64,000 nt of DNA from Bradyrhizobium diazoefficiens. GTDB taxonomy: Bacteria > Pseudomonadota > Alphaproteobacteria > Rhizobiales > Xanthobacteraceae. Of the stretch, positions 53,116 to 61,770 are shown in pieces (position 1 is the first letter of the stretch; the number at the start of each line of letters is the position of its first letter). The stretch covers positions 1,302,001 through 1,366,000 of the forward strand of contig NZ_CP067101.1 of the NCBI RefSeq assembly GCF_016616425.1, written 5' to 3'. The position numbers were made by a program, and so were the translations under genes. The notes under the pieces were generated by a model, which saw only the letters and a list, made by a program, of their open reading frames with translations, was not told the origin of the DNA and made no database searches.

Positions 53116-54864
53116 ATGGCAGCCGGTCCTGGCGTCCGCCGTTCAGAGCTCGGTGACGCCTTGCGCGCTTGTCGCACGGCGTTCGTCGGCGTCGGCTTGA
53201 TGAGCTGCATGATCAACCTGCTCTATCTGACGGGGTCGATCTTCATGCTGGAGGTCTATGATCGGGTGCTGCCGAGCCGCAGCGTCCCGACCCTGGTCGG
53301 CCTGATCATCCTCGCCGGCTTTCTCTATATGGCGCAGGGCGTGCTTGACATGATCCGCAACCGTATCCTGGGGCGGATCGGCACCGCGCTGGATGAAGCC
53401 CTCAACAAGCGCGTGTTCGACACCATCGTGCGCTTGCCGCTCCTGGTCGGCAGCCGCAACGAAGGTCTTCAGCCGCTGCGTGATCTCGACAATGTCCGCT
53501 CCTTCCTCGGCGGCATGGGCCCGAGCGCGTTCTTCGACCTGCCCTGGCTGCCGCTGTATCTCGCCATCTGTTTCGCCTTCCACGTCATGATCGGCGTCAC
53601 CGCACTGGTCGGCGCCGTCATCCTGGTCGGCCTGACGCTGGTTACCGAGTTCATGTCGCGCCAGCCGGCGCGCGAGGCGATGGGCCTTGCCGCCCAGCGC
53701 AACGATCTCGCCCAGGCCAGCCGCCGCAACGCGGAAGTCATGGTGTCGATGGGCATGGCCGGCCGGATGAACCAGCGCTGGAGTGAGGCCAACGAAAAAT
53801 ATCTCGCCGGCAATCAGCGCGCGAGCGACGTTGCCGGCGGACTGGGTGCGGTCGCAAAGGTGCTGCGCATGATGCTGCAATCGGCCGTGCTCGCGGTCGG
53901 CGCCTATCTCGTCATCCACCAGGAGGCGACCGCCGGGATCATCATCGCCGGTTCGATCCTCTCCGCCCGGGCGCTGGCGCCGGTCGACCTCGCCATTGCG
54001 CACTGGAAATCCTTCGTCGCGGCGCGCCAGAGCTGGCACCGTCTCACCCGCCTTCTGGAGCAGATGCCGGCGCAGACGATGCCGACCCAGTTGCAAGCGC
54101 CCTCCGGCCGGCTCTCGGTCGAAGGCGTCGCCATGGTGGCCCCCGGCGACCAGCGCCTCATCGTGCAAGATATCAGCTTCGCGCTCGCTGCGGGCAACGG
54201 CCTCGGCGTGATCGGCCCGAGCGGCTCCGGCAAGTCGTCGCTGATCCGCGCGCTGGTCGGGGTCTGGCAGCCGGTGCGCGGCAAGGTGCGGCTCGACGGT
54301 GCGGCGCTCGATCAATGGTCATCCGACATGCTAGGCCGGCATATCGGCTATCTGCCGCAGGATGTCGAATTGTTCGGCGGCACCATCGCCCAGAACATCA
54401 GCCGGTTCGATCCCGAGGCGACGTCCGACGGCATCATCGCGGCGGCGAAAGAGGCCGGCGTGCACGAGATGATCATCAAGATGCGCGAGGGCTACGACAC
54501 CCAGGTTGGAGAGCAGGGCACCGCGCTTTCCGCAGGCCAGGCGCAGCGCGTGGCGCTGGCGCGCGCGCTCTATGGCAACCCCTTCCTGATCGTGCTCGAC
54601 GAGCCCAACTCCAATCTCGACGCCGAAGGCGACGAGGCCTTGACCCGCGCCGTCCGCGCCGCGCGCGAGCGCGGCGCCATCGTCGTCGTGGTGGCGCACC
54701 GGCCGATCGGCGTCGAGGCGGTCGATCAGGTCCTGGTGCTGCGCGACGGCCGCATGCAGGCATTCGGCCCGAAGGAACAGGTGCTCGCGCAGGTGCTGCA
54801 GCCGCGCGCGACGCCGCCGGCACCGATCAAGATCGTCAGCGAAGGCGGAGTGGCCAAGTCATGA
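53116..54864 (+). CDS. Type I secretion system permease/ATPase
   Basis: A 582-residue PrtD/ApxIB-type ABC exporter. N-terminal membrane domain (residues 20-310; INLLYLTGSIFMLEVYDRVLP is the family hallmark) without a C39 peptidase domain; ATPase domain with Walker A GPSGSGKSSLIR near residue 366, signature LSAGQAQRVALARALYG near 475 and Walker B LIVLDEPNSNLD. It recognises C-terminal signals of RTX-type proteins, consistent with the giant protein encoded 4.5 kb upstream. Its last bases overlap the HlyD gene start. No outer-membrane TolC partner gene is in the window. Confidence 0.92.
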   Translation: MAAGPGVRRSELGDALRACRTAFVGVGLMSCMINLLYLTGSIFMLEVYDRVLPSRSVPTLVGLIILAGFLYMAQGVLDMIRNRILGRIGTALDEALNKRVFDTIVRLPLLVGSRNEGLQPLRDLDNVRSFLGGMGPSAFFDLPWLPLYLAICFAFHVMIGVTALVGAVILVGLTLVTEFMSRQPAREAMGLAAQRNDLAQASRRNAEVMVSMGMAGRMNQRWSEANEKYLAGNQRASDVAGGLGAVAKVLRMMLQSAVLAVGAYLVIHQEATAGIIIAGSILSARALAPVDLAIAHWKSFVAARQSWHRLTRLLEQMPAQTMPTQLQAPSGRLSVEGVAMVAPGDQRLIVQDISFALAAGNGLGVIGPSGSGKSSLIRALVGVWQPVRGKVRLDGAALDQWSSDMLGRHIGYLPQDVELFGGTIAQNISRFDPEATSDGIIAAAKEAGVHEMIIKMREGYDTQVGEQGTALSAGQAQRVALARALYGNPFLIVLDEPNSNLDAEGDEALTRAVRAARERGAIVVVVAHRPIGVEAVDQVLVLRDGRMQAFGPKEQVLAQVLQPRATPPAPIKIVSEGGVAKS

Positions 54865-56195
54865 GCACGATGGCGATCGGCGGCCCGAAACCTGCCGCGA
54901 AGAAGACCGTGCGGGATTCGATCAAGTTTCACCTGATCCTTGGCCTTGCGATCGTGCTGGTCATGGTCGTCGGACTCGGCGGCTGGGCATCGACCGTGCT
55001 GATCTCCGGTGCGCTGATCGCGCCGGGCCAGATCGTGGTCGAGTCCAATGTCAAGAAGGTGCAGCATCCGACTGGCGGCGTGGTCGGCGAGGTGCGCGCC
55101 CGCGACGGCGACCTGGTCAAGGCCGGCGACATCGTGGTGCGGCTCGACGACACCGTCACCAAGGCCAACCTTGCCATCGTCACCAAGAATCTCGACGCCG
55201 CGCTGGCGCGTGCGGCGCGATTGCAGGCCGAGCAGCGCGGTGTCGACAGAATCGAATTTCCGCAAGCCCTGCTCGAGCGCGCCAACGATCCCGACGTGAA
55301 GCTGCTGATCTCCGCCGAAACCAAGCTGTTCGACGTCCGCGTCAACGGCCGCACCGGACAGAAGGCCCAGCTTCGCGAGCGCATCACGCAGCTCAACGAG
55401 GAGATCGCGGGGCTCAGCGCCCAGGAAAAGGCCAAGGATCAGGAGATCGCGCTGGTGCAGAACGAGCTCACCGGCGTGCGGGAGCTCTACGACAAGCATC
55501 TGGTGCAGATCTCGCGGCTGACCCAGCTCGAACGCGACTCGGCACGGCTTAACGGGGAACGCGCGCAATACGTTGCTTCGCGCGCCCAGGCCAAGGGCAA
55601 GATCACCGAGACCGAGCTGCAGATCATCCAGGTCGACAAGGACGTGGTGAGCGAGGTCTCCAAGGACCTGCGCGAGACCAACGACAAGATCGGGGAACTG
55701 ATCGAGCGCAAGGTCGCCGCCGAAGACCAACTTCGCCGTGTCGATATCCGCGCACCGCAGTCCGGCATGGTGCTGCAATCGACGGTCCACACCGTCGGCG
55801 GCGTCGTCACCGCCGGCGATACCTTGATGCTGATCGTGCCGCAGGCCGACGATCTGCAGGTCGAGGCCAAGGTCAATCCGGTCGACATCGACAAGCTCCA
55901 GATCGGCCAAAAGACGCTGCTGCGACTCTCCGCGTTCAACCAGCGCACCACACCGGAGCTCAACGGCCTCGTCAGCCGCGTCTCGCCCGACGTCACCACC
56001 GACCAGCGCACCGGCCAGAGCTACTACACCATCCGCGTCTCGATGCCGGCCGAAGAGGTCGCCCGCCTCGGCGACGTCAAGCTGATTCCCGGCATGCCGG
56101 TGGAAGCCTTCGTCCAGACCGGCGACCGCACCATGTTGTCCTATCTGATGAAGCCGCTGCACGACCAGCTGATGCGGGCGTTCCGGGAGAAGTGA
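54861..56195 (+). CDS. HlyD-family membrane fusion protein
   Basis: A 444-residue periplasmic adaptor of the PrtE/HlyD type. One transmembrane helix (FHLILGLAIVLVMVVGLGGW), a lipoyl-like half near VKKVQHPTGGVVGEVRARDG, a long coiled coil (about 140-290; ARLQAEQRG through LRETNDKIGELIERKVAAED), then a beta-barrel part ending with the family signature VQTGDRTMLSYLMKPL. ATG 54861 overlaps the ATPase stop (ATGA). It would bridge the ATPase and an outer-membrane channel. Confidence 0.92.
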   Translation: MSTMAIGGPKPAAKKTVRDSIKFHLILGLAIVLVMVVGLGGWASTVLISGALIAPGQIVVESNVKKVQHPTGGVVGEVRARDGDLVKAGDIVVRLDDTVTKANLAIVTKNLDAALARAARLQAEQRGVDRIEFPQALLERANDPDVKLLISAETKLFDVRVNGRTGQKAQLRERITQLNEEIAGLSAQEKAKDQEIALVQNELTGVRELYDKHLVQISRLTQLERDSARLNGERAQYVASRAQAKGKITETELQIIQVDKDVVSEVSKDLRETNDKIGELIERKVAAEDQLRRVDIRAPQSGMVLQSTVHTVGGVVTAGDTLMLIVPQADDLQVEAKVNPVDIDKLQIGQKTLLRLSAFNQRTTPELNGLVSRVSPDVTTDQRTGQSYYTIRVSMPAEEVARLGDVKLIPGMPVEAFVQTGDRTMLSYLMKPLHDQLMRAFREK

Positions 56196-56295
56196 CGCAC
56201 GAAAGCGCGTCGCTTCCCCCGTCATCGCTCGCAATGACGACTCGGCCGTCGGTTTGCTATACTGCGACTGCAACCAGCAACCCGGTGGTCGAACA

Positions 56296-57765
56296 ATGCA
56301 ATCTCCCCCCTCCATCGCCACCGAATCGTTCTCCGACGCCGGCCTCGCCGTTGCCCGTCTCGAGGAAATCTACGAGCGCAACACCAAGTTCCTGCGCGAG
56401 CGGTTCGAGGCCTATGTCAATGGCGAGGCGATCACGGCGCGGGTGCGGGCCCACTATCCCTTCGTTCGCGTTACCACCGCGACATATGCACGGCTGGATT
56501 CGCGTCTCGCCTACGGCTTCGTCGCCGGGCCGGGCGTGCACGAGACCAGCGTGACGCGGCCAGATCTGTTCCGCAGCTATCTTGTCGAGCAGATCGGATT
56601 GCTGATCCAGAACCACGGCGTGCCTGTCGAGATCGGCGAGTCCGCCGAGCCGATCCCGATCCATTTCGCCTACCGCCGCGACATCAATATCGAGGCCGCC
56701 ATCACCACCAGTGAGAACTCGCCCGTCGTGCGATCGCTGCGCGATGCGTTCGACGTGCCCGATCTCGCCACCATGGACGATGCCATCGCCGACGGCACCT
56801 TCATGCTCCAGCCGGGCGCGCCGGAGCCGCTGTCGCTGTTCCGGGCGACCCGTGTCGATTACTCGCTGCGCCGGCTCTATCACTACACCGGCACCGACCC
56901 CGAGCATTTCCAGAATTTTGTGATCTTCACCAACTACCAGTTCTATGTCGACGCCTTCGCGCAGCTCTGCCAGCAACGGCTCCAGTCGGGCGAGGCTGGT
57001 CTCGAGGCCTTTATCGCACCCGGCAACGTGATCACGCGCAACGGCGGGGCGACGACCGGAGACGTTCCCGCGCGCACGCCTCAGATGCCGGCCTTCCACC
57101 TGGTTGAACCCGGCTATCGCGGCATCACGCTGATCAACATCGGCACCGGTCCGTCGAACGCACGCAACGTCACCGACCATGTCGCCGTGCTGCGCCCGCA
57201 TGCCTGGCTGATGCTCGGCCATTGCGCGGGCCTGCGCAACACGCAGCGCCTCGGCGACTACGTGCTCGCGCATGGCTATGTGCGCGAGGACCATGTGCTC
57301 GACCGCGAACTGCCGCTCTGGGTGCCGATCCCGGCGCTGGCCGAGATGCAGGTCGCGCTCGAAGAGGCGGTCGAGGACGTCACGGGGCTCGAAGGTTTCG
57401 AGCTGAAGCGCCTGATGCGCACCGGCACCGTCGCAAGCGTCGACAACCGCAACTGGGAGATCTCCGGGCCGGCGGTGATTCGCCGCCTGTCGCAGTCGCG
57501 CGCGGTCGCGCTTGATATGGAATCGGCCGCGATCGCCGCCAACGGCTACCGCTTCCGTGTGCCTTACGGCACGCTGCTGTGCGTCTCCGACAAGCCGCTG
57601 CACGGCGAGATCAAGCTCGCGGGCATGGCCAGCGAATTCTACCGCCGCCGCGTCGGGCAGCATCTCGAAATCGGCCTGAAAGCGCTGGAGCGGCTCAAGC
57701 AGCAGGAATCGGAGCGGCTGCATTCGCGGAAGCTCCGCAGTTTCGCCGAGGTGGCATTCCAGTAG
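56296..57765 (+). CDS. amn: AMP nucleosidase
   Basis: A 489-residue enzyme that cleaves AMP to adenine and ribose-5-phosphate. It has the AMN-specific N-terminal domain (YERNTKFLRERFEAYVNGE) and the C-terminal nucleoside-phosphorylase-like domain (GITLINIGTGPSNARNVTDH; MLGHCAGLRNTQRLGDYVLA; VALDMESAAIAANGYRFRVP with the catalytic region). ATG 56296 is used; a start at 56254 adds 14 residues with a weak leader. Its upstream region (56196-56295) has a fragment of the dispersed repeats (GTCATCGCTCGCAATGACGA). Confidence 0.92.
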   Translation: MQSPPSIATESFSDAGLAVARLEEIYERNTKFLRERFEAYVNGEAITARVRAHYPFVRVTTATYARLDSRLAYGFVAGPGVHETSVTRPDLFRSYLVEQIGLLIQNHGVPVEIGESAEPIPIHFAYRRDINIEAAITTSENSPVVRSLRDAFDVPDLATMDDAIADGTFMLQPGAPEPLSLFRATRVDYSLRRLYHYTGTDPEHFQNFVIFTNYQFYVDAFAQLCQQRLQSGEAGLEAFIAPGNVITRNGGATTGDVPARTPQMPAFHLVEPGYRGITLINIGTGPSNARNVTDHVAVLRPHAWLMLGHCAGLRNTQRLGDYVLAHGYVREDHVLDRELPLWVPIPALAEMQVALEEAVEDVTGLEGFELKRLMRTGTVASVDNRNWEISGPAVIRRLSQSRAVALDMESAAIAANGYRFRVPYGTLLCVSDKPLHGEIKLAGMASEFYRRRVGQHLEIGLKALERLKQQESERLHSRKLRSFAEVAFQ

Positions 57766-57845
57766 GGTGGTCGTCATTCTTTGCTGCTGACAAGCCGGCG
57801 GATTTTCAGCATTGTTCGGCGCGGGGGCTCGACCGGGACGACTTG

Positions 57846-58121
57846 ATGCCGCTCATGCGCGACAGGATCATTGGCCATGATCTCGAACGGCTGGCCTTTC
57901 GCTTTACCATGCTGAACGACGACGAGGTCGTACAGTGCCAGATCAGCGACGCCGCAATGGACGAGCTCGCGGGCATGCAGGGCACCGAAAGCAGCGCGCG
58001 GCAGGCGCAGTTTCTGTCACTGCGCGAGACCATTGAGCGGATCGCGTCAGATCTCTATGACGAAGCGCCGCGATTCCAGGGGTATGTGGTGCGGATTTTC
58101 ATGAGGCATTTGGGAAGATAG
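57846..58121 (+). CDS. DUF1488 family protein
   Basis: A 91-residue protein matching DUF1488: a short N-terminus, LERLAFRFTMLNDDEVVQCQ, ISDAAMDELAG, and a helical C-terminus (SLRETIERIASDLYDEAPRF). ATG 57846 gives the usual length; the frame is open further upstream but that part overlaps amn in another frame. No function is known; the family is common in rhizobia. Confidence 0.75.
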   Translation: MPLMRDRIIGHDLERLAFRFTMLNDDEVVQCQISDAAMDELAGMQGTESSARQAQFLSLRETIERIASDLYDEAPRFQGYVVRIFMRHLGR

Positions 58122-58137
58122 CTGCTGCTCCATCTTC

Positions 58138-58414
58138 CGCTGTCATCGCCCGGCTTTGACCCTACTCGATTCACACATCTCTAAAACCGACTCAAATACA
58201 GGCACTTAGATGACCCTCTGGGTTCGAAAAACGAGGGCGTCACCTGGCGAGCAAGCATTGAGAAGACTCGTGTTTTTCAGCGCGCCGATCAGTGCCAAAA
58301 AAGATGTGTGAACGTCGTAGGGCTTTGACCGGGCGATCCAGTAGTCCGAGACGATCGTTGTTCAATCGATGAGCCGCGGCGTACTGGATGCCTGCCTTCG
58401 CGGGCATGACAGCG
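58138..58414. repeat. Dispersed palindromic repeat, family A, copy 2 (interrupted)
   Basis: Same element as at 3296-3405: starts CGCTGTCATCGCCC, continues GGGCGATCCAGTA, then GTACTGGATGCC and ends GGGCATGACAGCG. The first hairpin is split by the 159-bp insertion at 58162-58320. Removal of the insertion and one duplicate restores an intact hairpin (CGCCCGGCTTTGACCGGGCG). Confidence 0.75.
58162..58320. mobile_element. 159-bp MITE-like element with terminal inverted repeats
   Basis: The ends are 19-bp terminal inverted repeats matching at 15 positions (left CTACTCGATTCACACATCT; right end reverse complement CTACGACGTTCACACATCT). It is flanked by a 10-bp direct duplication GGCTTTGACC (58152-58161 and 58321-58330). 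The interior has no coding capacity but contains an imperfect hairpin (TGACCCTC...GAGGGCGTCA). These are features of a non-autonomous transposable element; no partner transposase is present in the window. Confidence 0.75.
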
Positions 58415-58459
58415 GTGTTGGTGGTGAGACTGATCCGACTGACTCACACGGCCAGCAGC

Positions 58460-58942
58460 TCACCCTGCTAGCTTCCTCAGCAACAGCTTCAACGCTGTCG
58501 CAGCAAACACCTGCATGTTGCCGAACCGGTCGTGGCTGCCCGTCTCAAGTGTCATCACCTCTGCGGCGGCACCTGCAACCGCCATGCAGCTATGACCCGC
58601 GGCGTCGCCGTAGCGGTTGCCGGTGGGGCCGGCTGCGCCGGTCTCGGACAGGCCCCAGTCGCTGTTGAAGCGCGTTCGCATCTGCTCGGCCAGCAGTTGC
58701 GCGTAAGGCTCCGACGAGGAGCGAAAGCCCTTCATTCCTTCATCCGAAATATCCATCAGCACGCGCCTGGCGTCGCGGGTATAGACCACCGCACCGCCGA
58801 GGAAATAGGCGGATGCGCCGGGCACTGCGAGCAGGCTGGCCGAGATCAGGCCGCCGGTCGAGGATTCCGCGACTGCGATGGTCTGCTTGCGCGCGATCAG
58901 TTTGGTGGCGACCTGTTCCGCAATGCCGATGAGCTCTTTCAT
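58460..58942 (-). CDS. pncC: CinA/PncC-family nicotinamide-nucleotide amidohydrolase
   Basis: A 160-residue protein equal to the C-terminal domain of CinA, which deamidates nicotinamide mononucleotide in the pyridine-nucleotide salvage cycle. The family motif AESSTGGLISASLLAVPGAS is at residues 25-44, followed by FLGGAVVYTRDARR and LSETGAAGPTGNRYGD. The N-terminal molybdopterin-binding domain of full CinA is absent, as in stand-alone PncC. ATG 58942. Monocistronic, divergent from the amidohydrolase genes. Confidence 0.88.
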   Translation of the reverse strand: MKELIGIAEQVATKLIARKQTIAVAESSTGGLISASLLAVPGASAYFLGGAVVYTRDARRVLMDISDEGMKGFRSSSEPYAQLLAEQMRTRFNSDWGLSETGAAGPTGNRYGDAAGHSCMAVAGAAAEVMTLETGSHDRFGNMQVFAATALKLLLRKLAG

Positions 58943-59084
58943 TCCCTGAACCTCTCACTTCCCCGCAACCGAGCTGCGCCTTCCTAGCATATGCCAGCTG
59001 CCCTGGCCGAGTTGCGGGCGGCGGGCAGGCCTGCTTGAATAGCGGGCACGAGACAAAAAGACGAGGACACGTGAAGGAGACGTT

Positions 59085-60143
59085 ATGGCGTCCCTGATCG
59101 CCGGCGGGGTGGATTGCGATGTGCATCCGGCTGTGCCGCATCTGACCAGCCTGCTGCCCTACCTGAACGATTACTGGCGCGATCAGGTGACGACGCGCGG
59201 CATGGTCGATCTCGTCTCGCAATCGTACCCAGCGAAGTCGCCGATCACGGCGCGGCCCGACTGGCGCCCCGAGAGCGGCAAACCCGGCGAAAGCCTGGAA
59301 GACATGCAGCGCCATGTGCTCGATGCTTTCAAGCTCGAATACGCCATCTGCAACCCGCTCTACGGCGTGCAGATGGTATTTTCGGAAGACATGCAGGCCG
59401 CCTTCTGCCGCGCGCTGAACGACTGGCTGGCGCGGGAATGGCTCGATCGCGATCAGCGGCTGCGCGGCTCGATCGTGATCCCGACGCAAAGCGTCGAGAA
59501 GGCTGTCGCCGAGATCGAGCGCTGTGCGCAGGACAGGCGCTTCGTTCAGGTGCTGATGCTGGTTATGGGCGACATGCCGCTCGGCAAGCGCGCGCTGTGG
59601 CCGATCTATGAAGTCGCGGAACGGCTGGAACTGCCCGTCGGCATCCACGCGGGTTCCGCCTATCACAATCCGCCGACCGCCGTGGGGTGGGGTTCCTACC
59701 ATATCGAGGACTATGTCGGGCAGGCCCAGGCGTTCCAGACCCAGCTCACCAGCCTGATTGTCGAGGGCGTGTTCGCCAAATATCCGCGCCTGAAAATGGT
59801 AATGCTGGAGTCAGGCGTCTCCTGGATCTCCCCCTACCTCTGGCGCCTGCACAAGTTCTGGCGCGGGGTCCGGATGGAGACGCCGTGGGTCGACCGCGCG
59901 CCGCTGGATATTGTGCGTAGCAATATCCGCTTCTCGTTACAGCCATTTGATGCGCCGCCGGACGACGCGACATTAATTCGCCTGTTTGATCATATGCAGT
60001 CCGACGAATTGGTCCTATTCTCCACGGACTATCCGCACTGGCAGTTCGACGGCCAGGACGCGCTGCCCGAAGGTCTGTCCCCCGATCTCGTGCGCAAGAT
60101 CATGATCGACAATCCGCATGCAACCTATCCCCGCCTGAAATGA
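59085..60143 (+). CDS. Amidohydrolase-2 family protein (paralog 1)
   Basis: A 352-residue TIM-barrel metal hydrolase or decarboxylase of the amidohydrolase-2 family (ACMSD/gamma-resorcylate-decarboxylase type). Metal-site blocks: VDCDVHPAVP near the N-terminus, PVGIHAGSAYHNPP, MVMLESGVSWIS and FSTDYPHWQFDG. GGAG precedes ATG 59085. A paralog follows after 24 bp and a Rieske protein after that, so this is probably a three-gene catabolic operon. The aromatic substrate is unknown. Confidence 0.87.
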   Translation: MASLIAGGVDCDVHPAVPHLTSLLPYLNDYWRDQVTTRGMVDLVSQSYPAKSPITARPDWRPESGKPGESLEDMQRHVLDAFKLEYAICNPLYGVQMVFSEDMQAAFCRALNDWLAREWLDRDQRLRGSIVIPTQSVEKAVAEIERCAQDRRFVQVLMLVMGDMPLGKRALWPIYEVAERLELPVGIHAGSAYHNPPTAVGWGSYHIEDYVGQAQAFQTQLTSLIVEGVFAKYPRLKMVMLESGVSWISPYLWRLHKFWRGVRMETPWVDRAPLDIVRSNIRFSLQPFDAPPDDATLIRLFDHMQSDELVLFSTDYPHWQFDGQDALPEGLSPDLVRKIMIDNPHATYPRLK

Positions 60144-60167
60144 GCCCGCTGCCAAGGAGGCAAGGCG

Positions 60168-61277
60168 ATGAATATCCAGTTCCGCGAGAGCCCAGAAGCC
60201 GCGTCCCCCCTGACCGCCAAAACCGCGATCGCGGACTGCGACATCCATCCGGCACGCGCCACGCGCACCGAGCTCTATCCCTATCTCGCCAAACGCTGGC
60301 AGCATCATCTCGAAATCTACGGCGTCCATGCCTATCAGGGCATGACGGAAGGCCCGCCCTATCCGAAGGCCCAGCCCAATGCCTCGCGCCGCGATGCCTA
60401 TCCGCCCGAGGGCGGGCCGCAGGGCTCCTCGCTGTCCTTCATGCAGAAGCAGCTGCTCGATCCCAACAATGTGCAACTGGGCGTGCTCAATCCGCTCAAC
60501 ACCGGGCAGGGCATCCGCAATCACGAGCTCTCGGCGGCCTTGTGCTCGGCGATCAACGACTGGCAGATCGACAAATGGACCAGCAAGGACAAGCGGCTGA
60601 AGGCGTCGATCGTCGTCGGTAACGAGGATGGTTTGTCGGCCGCCGCCGAGATCCGCGAGCGCGCCGGCGACAAGAATTTCGTGCAGGTGCTGCTGCTCAG
60701 CCGCAACGTCGAGCCGCTCGGCCAGCGCCGCTACTGGCCGATCTATCAGGCCGCGGAAGAAGCGGGGCTTCCTGTCGGCGTCCACGCCTTCGGCTTCGGC
60801 GGCAACCCGATTACGCCGTCGGGATGGCCTTCCTACTACATCGAGGAGATGGTGGGACATTCGCAGTGCCAGCAATCGGCACTCGCGAGCCTCGTGCTGG
60901 AAGGGGTGTTCGAGCGCTTCCCGAAACTGAAGATGGTGATGATCGAGGCTGGCTTCGGCTGGGCGCCGTCGCTGGCGTGGCGGCTCGACAAGGCCTGGCA
61001 ACGGCTGCGCAGCGAAGTGCCGCATGTGAAGCGGCCGCCCTCGGAATATATCCGCGAGCAGGTGTGGTGGACCACGCAGCCGATGGAGGATCCGGAGCGG
61101 CGCGAGGATCTGTTCGACGTCATCAACTGGATCGGCTGGGACCGCCTGCTGTTTGCCACCGACTATCCGCATTGGGACTATGACGAGCCCTCCCGCGTGC
61201 TGCCTGCGGGCGTCAGCGAGGCCAATCGCGAGGCGTTCTATCTCGGCAATGCCAAGAAGCTCTACGGACTGGCTTGA
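60168..61277 (+). CDS. Amidohydrolase-2 family protein (paralog 2)
   Basis: A 369-residue paralog of the preceding gene: IADCDIHPARATRTELYPYL, VGVHAFGFGG in place of the HAGS block, MVMIEAGFGWAPSLAWRLDK and FATDYPHWDYDEP. The shared plan suggests tandem duplication followed by divergence, with an extra loop near residues 60-90 (SRRDAYPPEGGPQGSS). AAGGAGGC precedes ATG 60168. The Rieske protein gene starts with the last base of its stop codon (TGATG). Confidence 0.87.
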   Translation: MNIQFRESPEAASPLTAKTAIADCDIHPARATRTELYPYLAKRWQHHLEIYGVHAYQGMTEGPPYPKAQPNASRRDAYPPEGGPQGSSLSFMQKQLLDPNNVQLGVLNPLNTGQGIRNHELSAALCSAINDWQIDKWTSKDKRLKASIVVGNEDGLSAAAEIRERAGDKNFVQVLLLSRNVEPLGQRRYWPIYQAAEEAGLPVGVHAFGFGGNPITPSGWPSYYIEEMVGHSQCQQSALASLVLEGVFERFPKLKMVMIEAGFGWAPSLAWRLDKAWQRLRSEVPHVKRPPSEYIREQVWWTTQPMEDPERREDLFDVINWIGWDRLLFATDYPHWDYDEPSRVLPAGVSEANREAFYLGNAKKLYGLA

Positions 61278-61690
61278 TGGCGCGTCATGTGATTGCCGCG
61301 GTCGACGAGCTTCCGCCGGGCGCGCGAAAATTCCTCGAGATCGACGGACGGCCGATCGCGGTCTTCAACATCAAGGGCGAATATTTCGGCCTGATGAACC
61401 GCTGTCCGCATCAAGGGGCGGCGCTGTGCGAGGGCCCGCTGATCGGGCTCGCGCAATCCAGGGAGCCCGGCGAGATCGAATACACCAAGTTAGGGGAGAT
61501 CATTCGCTGCCCGTGGCACGGCTGGGAGTTCGACATCCGCACCGGACAGTCCTACTGCGACCCCCGCCGCTTCCGCGTGAAGGCGTATCCCGCCCATGTC
61601 GAGCCGGGCGCGAGCGTGGTGAAGGGTCCGTATGTCGCCGAGACCGTCACGGTGAAGGTCGAGAGCAATTACGTGGTGGTGGAGCTGTAA
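61277..61690 (+). CDS. Rieske [2Fe-2S] protein
   Basis: A 137-residue Rieske ferredoxin-type protein. Cluster ligands: Cys43/His45 in NRCPHQGAAL and Cys78/His81 in IRCPWHGWEFD. Small stand-alone Rieske proteins of this size serve as electron carriers or regulatory subunits in aromatic oxidation. The start ATG 61277 overlaps the upstream stop. The last block (ETVTVKVESNYVVVEL) is the usual C-terminal strand. No reductase or oxygenase gene is visible nearby, so its partner is elsewhere. Confidence 0.9.
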   Translation: MARHVIAAVDELPPGARKFLEIDGRPIAVFNIKGEYFGLMNRCPHQGAALCEGPLIGLAQSREPGEIEYTKLGEIIRCPWHGWEFDIRTGQSYCDPRRFRVKAYPAHVEPGASVVKGPYVAETVTVKVESNYVVVEL

Positions 61691-61770
61691 CCTCCTGTCG
61701 TCACGGGCTCGCCTCTCCGAGGCGCCGGAATGACATCCTCGGTCGATTTGCCTGCCGAAGCCGGTGATCT

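Noticed and set aside
61694..61740. Palindromic repeat after the Rieske gene
   Set aside because: GTCACGGGCTCGCC to GGCGCCGGAATGAC resembles a decayed repeat but is too short and imperfect to assign to family A or B.
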